Below the pieces are notes generated by a model. It searched no databases, had not been told where the DNA came from, and saw only the letters and a list, made by a program, of their open reading frames with translations. This document shows positions 15,707 to 22,540 of a stretch of 25,007 nucleotides of DNA, piece by piece. Source of the DNA: CAVXYC01 sp046154735 (GTDB taxonomy: Bacteria; Chloroflexota; UBA6077; JACCZL01); assembly GCA_046154735.1 (NCBI GenBank), contig JBJXFJ010000455.1:1-25007 (forward strand). The letters are read 5' to 3'. The first letter of the stretch is position 1. Every line of letters starts with the position of its first letter. A program made the position numbers and the translations under genes.

Positions 15707-17278
15707 CTAACGCTCAACGCGGTATGCCTGGTAATCGCTGCCCCGGCCGGTGACGGCCCGGGCGCGCGCTTCAAGAGGTTGGAGACTGAGCCTCCGCTCA
15801 ACTTGTTCCGCGTCCCGCGCATGGATCACCGCTATCACACTGGGCTCAGTCTGCAGCACGTCCTCTAGGCGTCGTGGCGTGATCCGAACAGCACTGTGGG
15901 AAGCACCGGACATTGTTAGAAGGTAGCGGAATCCTCGGATCTCGGTCACACCTGTTCCCGGCAACTCACTGCCCATGCCTTCATCGAGGATGACCATCTC
16001 TTTGAGACGGCGCGATTGGCCGATCACATCGGCCAACCGTAGGATGCGTTCATTTGTATCGCCCGTGCGCAGCAGTCGATCATAGTGGCGATGGAGCGAC
16101 GAGAGCTGAGGCACCACCATTGCCACCACGAAAAGACCTACGACGATCGCTCGGAAATGCGTCGAGCGCCCTCTGAGTCGGCGGGCACCGGCGTCAATCG
16201 CCACCCCGATGGCAACGGCCAGTAGAGGATACGCCGGCATCAGGTATCGAATCGTCACCAGGGTACGAAACTTGGTATTGACCAATGGGAGCAAGAGAAG
16301 AAACGCGGCGAGAGCGAGCGCCGGGAGGACCATCCCTCGGCGCCACAATAGCGCGAGCCCCACAACACATGCGATTCCGCCGAGGATCACCCCGGGATCA
16401 AGCAGGTAACTCAAGGCATCAGAGCGTTGGTCCACCGCGCCGCCAACCAGTCGGGCCAGCAGCAAGAGCATTGCCGCGCCTGTTTGAGCTCCTATGTCGG
16501 CGTCATCGGCCTGTGCGTACTCACTGCTCATGCGCTGCGCGCTGCGGATGGAATCAAAATCACTCGCCAGGTTGTAGGCAATCATGTTGCCGTACCCAAT
16601 TGCGAACGCGAGCACGCTGAAACCAAGCCATCGCCAATGAATGACGCGCATACCCCGCGTGAATAGCAGCAGTCCGACAGCCGGTGCAAAAGCCACAACC
16701 GCGGGGTGCGTTTGCAGAGCGAGACCAAATGCCAGCCCCGCCCCGGACAGCGCCGGGCCGCTTGACCGCATCTGCGCGCGGGCAAGCAGCCAGAACCCGA
16801 GTGTGGTGAAAAGAGGAGTCAGGCAGTTACTCCAGGCAATATGGCTGTTTACGGCAATATGGGCACTAGATGTGGCAACGAGCAGCGCCGCAATTGCGCC
16901 TACCGCACGGTTACCGACCTGAGCGCCAAGCAGATACGTGGGCACAATCGTAGCCGCCCCGAGAACCATCACCGTGAGCCGAGGAAGTAGCGGATGGGGA
17001 CCAAGGAGAGCCAGTGGAAGCGCGATGAGATAATTAAACAGCGCGCCATAATAACTGTCATAGTTGGTAAGCGGCAGGTGCTCCCCGCGAGCGATGGCCA
17101 GACTGTGCAGCACTTCGAGGGTCTCATCCGTGAAGCGTGGGAGAATAGCCAGGTAAGGCCAGCGTAAACCCAGGGCAATTAAGGCGATTACAACCGGTAA
17201 AAACACCGCCACGGGCCACGCTGAGCTCTGACCGTTGGAGGAGCGCGCTGCGGCCTGAATCGCGCGAGGGCCAACCAA
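15707..17278 (-). CDS. GT39/PMT_2-type membrane glycosyltransferase (ArnT-like)
   Basis: A 523-residue integral membrane protein with about ten to twelve hydrophobic segments and a ~110-residue C-terminal soluble part. Residues 45-55 (ILPRFTDETLE) carry the Asp-Glu pair (D51-E52) in the first outer loop, the catalytic signature of the PMT/ArnT/GT39 C-type fold that uses polyprenyl-phosphate sugars. The LTNYDSYYGALFNYLIALPLALLG region (70-93) and PTYLLGAQVG match PMT_2 domains (PF13231). TTG 17278 starts seven bases after the channel gene stop, with AGGT upstream, so the two genes are cotranscribed. Acceptor unknown: wall polymer, lipid or surface protein. The neighbouring MurJ supports an envelope role. 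Confidence 0.8.
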   Translation of the reverse strand: MVGPRAIQAAARSSNGQSSAWPVAVFLPVVIALIALGLRWPYLAILPRFTDETLEVLHSLAIARGEHLPLTNYDSYYGALFNYLIALPLALLGPHPLLPRLTVMVLGAATIVPTYLLGAQVGNRAVGAIAALLVATSSAHIAVNSHIAWSNCLTPLFTTLGFWLLARAQMRSSGPALSGAGLAFGLALQTHPAVVAFAPAVGLLLFTRGMRVIHWRWLGFSVLAFAIGYGNMIAYNLASDFDSIRSAQRMSSEYAQADDADIGAQTGAAMLLLLARLVGGAVDQRSDALSYLLDPGVILGGIACVVGLALLWRRGMVLPALALAAFLLLLPLVNTKFRTLVTIRYLMPAYPLLAVAIGVAIDAGARRLRGRSTHFRAIVVGLFVVAMVVPQLSSLHRHYDRLLRTGDTNERILRLADVIGQSRRLKEMVILDEGMGSELPGTGVTEIRGFRYLLTMSGASHSAVRITPRRLEDVLQTEPSVIAVIHARDAEQVERRLSLQPLEARARAVTGRGSDYQAYRVER

Positions 17279-17285
17279 CGTAGAC

Positions 17286-18290
17286 CTACGCCGCGGTCTC
17301 GAGCTTGGCCAGGTCCATTTTCGTGCCCATCACCAGAATTTCATCGCCGGCCGCCACATGCAGATCCGGGGGAGGATTTGGAGTCAAGGAGGAATCGCGC
17401 TTAATTGCCAGGATCACTAGCCCCGGACATTGCGCTCGGAGTTGATCCAGTGAGGCCCCCACTAACGGCGATCCGGGCTGCACTTCGATCTCTTCCAGGA
17501 GTAGCTCAACCCCCTGGGAATGCAGAACCGAATCCACGAACTCCACGGCCAGCGGCCGCATCGCCAGCAGCGCCATGCGGCGCCCTCCAATGGAGTACGG
17601 CGATACCACTCGGTCAGCTCCTGCTCGTTTCAGCTTTGAAGCCGCCTCATCCGTACTGGCCCGCGCGACAATCAGCAAAGAAGGGTTCAACGCCCGCGCG
17701 GATAGCGTGACGAAGATATTATCCGCATCACTATCCACCGCGGTAATCAAGCCCCGAGCCCGTTCGATTCCGGCATGACGCAGGATATCATCGCTGCCGG
17801 CGTCGCCCACCACCACGATGTGCCCATCTCGCTCGGCTTCCTCTAGCGATGCTGGATTCATGTCAATCACAACCAGCGTAGCCCCCTCGCGGCCCAGGTC
17901 CTGAGCAATCTGGCGGCCCACCCGACCATAGCCACAGAGAATGAAGTGGTCTCGTGTCGCAAGTAATCGCCGCTCCATCTTTCGCCTCTCCAACATCTGG
18001 CCCAATTGGCCTTCGATCACGTACTGCATCACCGTGGTCAGCGTGTACAGCACCCCGCCAATGCCGCCCATCATCAAAATCATCGTGAAGGCACGACCAA
18101 CCTGAGATAGCGGCCGCACCTCGCCGTAGCCCACGGTCGTGAGTGTCATGACTGTCATGTACAGAGCGTCAAAGACGGGCCACCCTTCAAACAACACATA
18201 CCCCGCGGTTCCAAAGAAGGTGACAGCCACCAGCAACAGCAGGGGACGGTGGAGTGGTTTGAGCTCAGGCGGCAATTGGGCAAACGTCAC
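17286..18290 (-). CDS. Two-TM potassium channel with RCK (TrkA-N and TrkA-C) domains
   Basis: A 334-residue ligand-gated K+ channel subunit of the MthK/Kch type. Two membrane helices (about 15-34 and 66-92) flank a pore helix and the selectivity filter T52-VGYGE57. The cytosolic RCK domain begins with the Rossmann motif GYGRVG (120-125) and D143 (VIDMNP), a nucleotide-binding pattern. A TrkA_C domain follows at about 245-330 (GVELLLEEIEVQPGSPLVG then AAGDEILVMG). TrkA_C/RCK_C domains bind c-di-AMP in several bacteria, which is of interest given the c-di-AMP riboswitch 6 kb away. GTG 18290 is the start; the ribosome site is weak. It is the first gene of a minus-strand run with the glycosyltransferase and MurJ. 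Confidence 0.9.
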   Translation of the reverse strand: MTFAQLPPELKPLHRPLLLLVAVTFFGTAGYVLFEGWPVFDALYMTVMTLTTVGYGEVRPLSQVGRAFTMILMMGGIGGVLYTLTTVMQYVIEGQLGQMLERRKMERRLLATRDHFILCGYGRVGRQIAQDLGREGATLVVIDMNPASLEEAERDGHIVVVGDAGSDDILRHAGIERARGLITAVDSDADNIFVTLSARALNPSLLIVARASTDEAASKLKRAGADRVVSPYSIGGRRMALLAMRPLAVEFVDSVLHSQGVELLLEEIEVQPGSPLVGASLDQLRAQCPGLVILAIKRDSSLTPNPPPDLHVAAGDEILVMGTKMDLAKLETAA

Positions 18291-18340
18291 GTGCAGTCGG
18301 CCAGTACCCTGTCAATCAAGAATTGTCGGGTGGAGGTCAT

Positions 18341-18437
18341 CGGTGGTGTTGGGCATCTTGCCCGACAGTATGGAGCGCTTCTGCTCGTCGCCGAGCAGTC
18401 GGTTCGTCACTGTCGGGCAAGATGTCCGACACCACCG
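18341..18437. repeat. Large inverted repeat with 29-base arms
   Basis: Left arm 18341-18369 (CGGTGGTGTTGGGC then ATCTTGCCCGACAGT) and right arm 18409-18437 match as reverse complements with two mismatches, both compatible with G-U pairs. The 39-base loop contains its own CTGCTC/GAGCAG hairpin (18381-18398). It lies in the divergent gap between the K+ channel and tartrate dehydratase genes. Its sequence is unlike the 15588/20354 element apart from a CTTGC core. Confidence 0.85.
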
Positions 18438-18596
18438 GTAGCGGAAGAGCCCCACAGACCTCGTTTGACAGAGCACTAGTGTAACCGACACGGGCACCGC
18501 GACCATTCTCCCGGCGTACGGGCGTTGCCAATTTCCCCAATTCACGGCATCATCCGAGGCCGGCAGGTACACCTGGTTTGGAGTCAGACAATCACC

Positions 18597-19790
18597 ATGG
18601 CATCCATTAGCCAACCCTCCATCCGCATTGAAGCAATCCGCGAGATCGTGGCGCCAATGCGCGGGGAAATTCGGAACGCGTACATAGACTTCACCAAGAT
18701 GACCGCTACCGTTGTAGCCGTGGTCACCAATGTGATCAAGAATGGTCGTCATGTGGTCGGTTACGGCTTCAACTCCAATGGTCGATACGCCGCCAACGGC
18801 ATTCTCCGTGAGCGCATGATTCCACGCATCATGGAGGCCTCCCCAACCGATTTGCTCGATGACTCTGGCCACAACCTTGACCCACATCGCATCTGGCAGA
18901 TCATGATGGCCAATGAGAAGCCCGGTGGTCACGGTGAGCGGTCCGTGGCCGTGGGAACGGTGGATATGGCAGTCTGGGACGCGGTTGCAAAGATTGAGGA
19001 GAAGCCGCTCTATCAGGTCCTTGCCGAGCGGTATCGTCAGGGGCAGGTGGATGACCGTGTCTGGGTCTACGCGGCCGGCGGCTACTACTCACCAGGCAAG
19101 GACCTCACGGCATTGATGGCTGAGCTACGGGGCTACGTGGACCTCGGTTATCAGACGGTGAAGATGAAAATCGGAGGAGCGCCGCTAGACGAGGACATTC
19201 GGCGCATCGAAGCCGCGCTCACCGTTGTCGGGGGTGATGGTCAACGCCTCTGCGTGGACGCGAATGGCCGCTTTGATGAACCCACCGCCATCACGTATGC
19301 GAAAAACCTCGCTCCGTACAATCTGCGTTGGTATGAAGAGGCGGGGGATCCACTGGATTATCAGCTCCAGGCACACGTGGCCAAGGTGTACGGACCAGCT
19401 CTCGCCACGGGCGAGAACCTCTTCTCCCACCAGGACGCGCGCAACTTGTTGCGCTACGGAGGCATGCGGCCGGATCAAGATGTGCTGCAATTTGATTGCG
19501 CCTTAAGCTACGGTCTTGTGGAATACCTACGCACGCTGAACGAACTCACCGAACACGGCTGGTCCTGGCGGCAGGTGGTGCCCCACGGCGGGCACCAGAT
19601 GTCGCTCAACATTGCCGCGGGACTCGGGCTGGGTGGAAATGAATCATATCCGGGTATCTTTCAACCGTTTGGTGGGTTCGCGGATACGATCCCCATTGAG
19701 GATGGTTACGTTCGGCTCCCCGATGTGCCGGGCGTTGGATTTGAGCTCAAGCGCGAGCTCATTACGCTGATGCGATCAGTCGCTGAATAA
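18597..19790 (+). CDS. tarD: D(-)-tartrate dehydratase (enolase superfamily)
   Basis: A 397-residue enzyme of the mandelate racemase branch of the enolase superfamily. It closely resembles Bradyrhizobium D-tartrate dehydratase (D-tartrate to oxaloacetate and water). Long stretches match that family, such as IRNAYIDFTKMT (25-36), NEKPGGHGERSVAVGT (106-121) and GENLFSHQDARNLLRYGGM (272-290). Active-site residues are all in place: K189-M-K191, metal ligands D221, E247 and E273, and the acid/base H330 in VPHGGHQMS. ATG 18597 is preferred over an in-frame start at 18525 because the family begins here; GGAG lies 13 bases upstream, which is long. Its stop abuts the stop of the convergent Hsp20-like gene. 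The product could feed the RraA-type oxo-acid enzymes at 9.7-11.0 kb. Confidence 0.9.
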   Translation: MASISQPSIRIEAIREIVAPMRGEIRNAYIDFTKMTATVVAVVTNVIKNGRHVVGYGFNSNGRYAANGILRERMIPRIMEASPTDLLDDSGHNLDPHRIWQIMMANEKPGGHGERSVAVGTVDMAVWDAVAKIEEKPLYQVLAERYRQGQVDDRVWVYAAGGYYSPGKDLTALMAELRGYVDLGYQTVKMKIGGAPLDEDIRRIEAALTVVGGDGQRLCVDANGRFDEPTAITYAKNLAPYNLRWYEEAGDPLDYQLQAHVAKVYGPALATGENLFSHQDARNLLRYGGMRPDQDVLQFDCALSYGLVEYLRTLNELTEHGWSWRQVVPHGGHQMSLNIAAGLGLGGNESYPGIFQPFGGFADTIPIEDGYVRLPDVPGVGFELKRELITLMRSVAE

Positions 19791-20159
19791 TCAGCGTTCA
19801 TGCACCGGTTTGCGCGGAGACGGCGAGGGGCCTTCAGGCTGAGCTGTCAAGGCATGGCTAGCTCGCCTGGCCGATACCGGCGAGTTGGCTTGCCAACTGG
19901 GCAGTAAGCTTCGTTCAAGTAGCACGTGGATGAACAGAACACCATGATCCGTGCGCGCGGAAATCCCCCGCGCCTTGACCGGCCGCGGCAGCCGAATCGA
20001 GCGTACCTCGTCATCGCCCTGGCCTGAAATGATCAACGTCGTTCCACGGCACAGTACACGAAGACCATCGGCGGCGCAGGGCTCAAGCGTCATTCGAATG
20101 AGGAGACCGCTTGGTGTCTCGCAAATTCGGAGCGATTCGGACTCGTTCCTGTGCGGCAT
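19791..20159 (-). CDS. Small Hsp20/alpha-crystallin-like protein
   Basis: A 122-residue protein. Residues 33-82 look like the core of an alpha-crystallin domain: TTLIISGQGDDEVRSIRLP, then a RARTDHGVLFIHVLL-like segment where sHSPs have the A-x-x-x-n-G-V-L motif (here DHGVLFIHV). The N-terminal ~20 residues (RICETPSGLLIRMTLE) could be the first strand. The C-terminal ~35 residues are Ser/Pro/Arg-rich without the usual I-x-I tail. It is shorter than typical small heat-shock proteins and the match is partial. Its stop is immediately next to that of the tartrate dehydratase, with no intergenic base. Function as a holdase chaperone is inferred; confidence is moderate. Confidence 0.55.
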   Translation of the reverse strand: MPHRNESESLRICETPSGLLIRMTLEPCAADGLRVLCRGTTLIISGQGDDEVRSIRLPRPVKARGISARTDHGVLFIHVLLERSLLPSWQANSPVSARRASHALTAQPEGPSPSPRKPVHER

Positions 20160-20353
20160 ATCAAACCCTGGCTGAGTGTGCCCCGTCTGGGCTTATGTGC
20201 AGATGAAAGCATGAGCCATGCCACGGTGCTGGTTCGTCTCGAATCGCTGTGGCACATGCTTCCTCGTGGAGGTGAGCATCAAGCTCGCCGGAGAAGTGCT
20301 CCACCATTCCGCCAGCAGGCTGCGGCGGACCGGATGTTGTGCGCCCGATTCTT

Positions 20354-20441
20354 GGAGTGCAGCATGCGGGAGCGCCGCTTTGGATGTTCCCCAACCCAGT
20401 CCAGGGGATAAGTAAAGCGGCGCTCTTGCACACCGCACTCC
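20354..20441 (+). repeat. Large palindromic (MITE/REP-like) repeat, copy 2
   Basis: An 88-base palindrome. GAGCGCCGCTTT and AAAGCGGCGCTC form a perfect 12-pair stem, the outer ends GGAGTGC and GCACTCC pair, and an inner TCCCC/GGGGA closes the loop, giving an almost continuous stem of about 28 pairs. It is about 80% identical to the reverse complement of 15588-15676. It lies 46 bases upstream of the metE-like operon promoter. In-frame reading yields spurious peptides such as SKAALLHTAL. Confidence 0.85.
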
Positions 20442-20483
20442 CGATCCCGGGCCTGCACAAGTTTCGGTCACACCCACATCAGG

Positions 20484-20497
20484 GGCTATACTGCGCA
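20484..20497 (+). promoter_or_regulatory. Extended -10 promoter element of the metE-like operon
   Basis: GGCTATACTGCGCA with TATACT at 20487-20492 is identical over 14 bases to the element at 9644-9657. Transcription would start near 20499, which leaves a leader of about 25 bases for the ATG at 20524 and favours that start over ATG 20503. Confidence 0.5.
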
Positions 20498-20523
20498 TCG
20501 ATATGCGCACTGTTGGAGCTCGG

Positions 20524-21555
20524 ATGCCTCAGCTTCTCCCCACTACCGTGGTTGGCAGTTACCCGCAGCCTGATTGGCTCGTGGATCGAGAAAACCTTGG
20601 AAGCCGGCTTCCCCCTCGAGTGCGTGCCCGGGAGGTCTGGAGAGTAGCGGAGGCCTACCTGGAGCAAGCCCAGGATGATGCAACGATACTGGCCATCCGC
20701 GCGATGGAGCGTGCTGGTATTGACATCGTGAGCGATGGAGAGATTCGGCGCGAAAGCTACTCCAATCGATTAGCCAACGCATTTTCGGGGCTGGACCCTG
20801 AAAACCCGGGAACTGCGATCGATCGCACCGGTCATCCCAATCCCGTCCCAAGGGTTGTCGGCCCAATCCGGCGGACTCGCCAAATCGAGGTGCGCGATCT
20901 GGAGTTTCTTCGGGCCAATACTGACCGTCAGGTAAAGATCACCTTGCCCGGTCCGTTCACCGTGACGCAGCAAGCCCAGAACGATTACTACGCGGATGTT
21001 GAAGCCTGGGCGATGGATGTGGCCGCCGCTATCAATGAGGAGATCAAAGATCTCTTTGTTGCCGGCGCTGACGTAGTGCAGCTTGATGAGCCCTATCTGC
21101 AAGCGCGGCCCGAGCAAGCGCGCAACTATGCGCTAAAGGCCATCAATCGCGCATTGGACGGAGTTCAGGGCACCACGGCGCTCCATAGCTGCTTTGGCTA
21201 CGCGCACATTGTGCATAACCGCTTGCAGGCCTACCCGTTTCTGGCCGAGCTGAATGATAGCGCCGTGGACCAGCTCTCCATTGAGGCGGCCCAGCCACAG
21301 CTTGACCTCTCGATCTTACGGAGCGTCCCAGACAAGATCATCATCCTGGGCGTCCTGGATCTCGGCAACCCGGAGGTGGAAACTCCCGAGATTGTGGCTG
21401 ACCGTATCCGGGCAGCTCTGCAGTTTATCTCACCAGAACGGCTAGTTCTGGCCCCGGATTGTGGCATGAAATACCTCCCGCGCGATATTGCCGATGGAAA
21501 ACTCCGCGCCATGGTAGTGGCCGCGAACATCGTTCGGAACGAGCTTGGCGCCTGA
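20524..21555 (+). CDS. MetE-core zinc methyltransferase-like protein (cobalamin-independent methionine synthase, C-terminal domain family), first copy
   Basis: A 343-residue stand-alone MetE catalytic barrel. It opens with TTVVGSYPQPDWL, the usual start of the domain, and has VSDGEIRRESY (69-79), VQLDEPYL (185-192) and the zinc site H221-S-C223 (ALHSCFGY), E254 (LSIEAAQP) and C313 (LAPDCGMKYL). These match the H-x-C, E and C ligands of MetE. The N-terminal duplicated half of true MetE is absent, so the methyl donor need not be methyl-folate; archaeal relatives use methyl-cobalamin. ATG 20524 has GGAG five bases upstream. It is 22 bases from the luciferase-like gene and forms an operon with it and a second, different MetE-like protein. 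Physiological substrate unknown. Confidence 0.85.
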   Translation: MPQLLPTTVVGSYPQPDWLVDRENLGSRLPPRVRAREVWRVAEAYLEQAQDDATILAIRAMERAGIDIVSDGEIRRESYSNRLANAFSGLDPENPGTAIDRTGHPNPVPRVVGPIRRTRQIEVRDLEFLRANTDRQVKITLPGPFTVTQQAQNDYYADVEAWAMDVAAAINEEIKDLFVAGADVVQLDEPYLQARPEQARNYALKAINRALDGVQGTTALHSCFGYAHIVHNRLQAYPFLAELNDSAVDQLSIEAAQPQLDLSILRSVPDKIIILGVLDLGNPEVETPEIVADRIRAALQFISPERLVLAPDCGMKYLPRDIADGKLRAMVVAANIVRNELGA

Positions 21556-21577
21556 CACTCACGCTCGGGAGTAGACC

Positions 21578-22519
21578 GTGCACTTCGGAATCCAGCTCAA
21601 TCCCTATCACGCCGGCTCTGCCGCTAGTCCCTGGGACTCGGTGGAGCGCGCCGCGCGGGCGGTGGATGCCACCGCTTTCGATTCACTCTGGCTCTACGAT
21701 CACTTTCTCTACGAGGGCGGCTATGCCGCGCATCCGATTCCAGAGCCAGTGCTGGAGTGCTTCACCACGCTCGGCGCCATTGCCGCGCTCACCAACCGAG
21801 TTCGTCTGGGCCAGCTTGTGCTTGGTGTCCCGTATCGGAACCCTGCACTCGTCACCAAGATGGCCACCACCTTGGATCACATCAGTCGCGGCCGCTCCAT
21901 CCTCGGCCTGGGGGCAGCATGGCACAAGCGAGAGTACGAGGCCTACGGCTGGGGCGCGTTTGAAGACGGTCCTACCCGGCTCAGACGGCTGGAGGAAGCG
22001 CTGCAGGTTGTACGCGCACTCTGGACCGAGCGGCCGTCCACCTTCCGGGGAGCCCATTACTCCCTTGACTCCGTGAAGGACAGTCCCCTACCGCTCCAGC
22101 AGCCACATCCCCCAATCATGATTGCCGGTAGCGGCGAGAAAGTGACCCTTCGACTCGTGGCTCAATACGGGCAGATGTGCAACGTGATGGGCTCGCCAAG
22201 TGACGTGGAGCGTCTCTTTGGAATACTCAAAGAGCATTGTGAGCGGCTTGACCAACCGTATGACGATGTTACGCGGAGCATCTACACCACCCTGCTCATT
22301 GGCGAGACCGAGCATGAGCTGGCCGCCAAGAAGGCCCGCTTGGGCGAGATCCTTCCAGCCAGCACGGTCATGGGGACGCCTGATGTCATCATCGATTACC
22401 TGGCTCAGTATGCCCGCGCGGGCTGTCAGTACGTCATTTACCGTACGCCGGACTGGTTCGATGTTGAGCCGTTGCAGCTCTTTTCTGAAGGCGTCATTCC
22501 GGCACTCGCCAGCGTCTAA
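21578..22519 (+). CDS. LLM-class flavin-dependent oxidoreductase (luciferase-like, possibly F420-dependent)
   Basis: A 313-residue TIM-barrel flavoprotein of the bacterial luciferase-like superfamily. Typical segments: GIQLNPY at the N-terminus, DSLWLYDHFL (35-44), AALTNRVRLGQLVLGVPYRNPALVTKMATTLD (69-100), ISRGRSILGLGAAWHKREYEAYG (102-124), RLRRLEEALQVVRALW, and PHPPIMIAGSGEKVTLRLVAQYG. This pattern is commonest among F420- or FMN-dependent oxidoreductases and monooxygenases. GTG 21578 has GGGAG six bases upstream. It is the middle gene of an operon whose other members are two zinc methyltransferase-like proteins, so it may oxidise a methylated or sulfur-containing compound, but nothing in the sequence fixes the substrate or the cofactor. 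Confidence 0.87.
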   Translation: MHFGIQLNPYHAGSAASPWDSVERAARAVDATAFDSLWLYDHFLYEGGYAAHPIPEPVLECFTTLGAIAALTNRVRLGQLVLGVPYRNPALVTKMATTLDHISRGRSILGLGAAWHKREYEAYGWGAFEDGPTRLRRLEEALQVVRALWTERPSTFRGAHYSLDSVKDSPLPLQQPHPPIMIAGSGEKVTLRLVAQYGQMCNVMGSPSDVERLFGILKEHCERLDQPYDDVTRSIYTTLLIGETEHELAAKKARLGEILPASTVMGTPDVIIDYLAQYARAGCQYVIYRTPDWFDVEPLQLFSEGVIPALASV

Positions 22520-22540
22520 TTCAGTGACGCACGTGACAAA

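Noticed and set aside
18466..18471. TTGACA as the -35 box of the tartrate dehydratase promoter
   Set aside because: The hexamer is perfect, but no acceptable -10 sequence lies 16-18 bases downstream.
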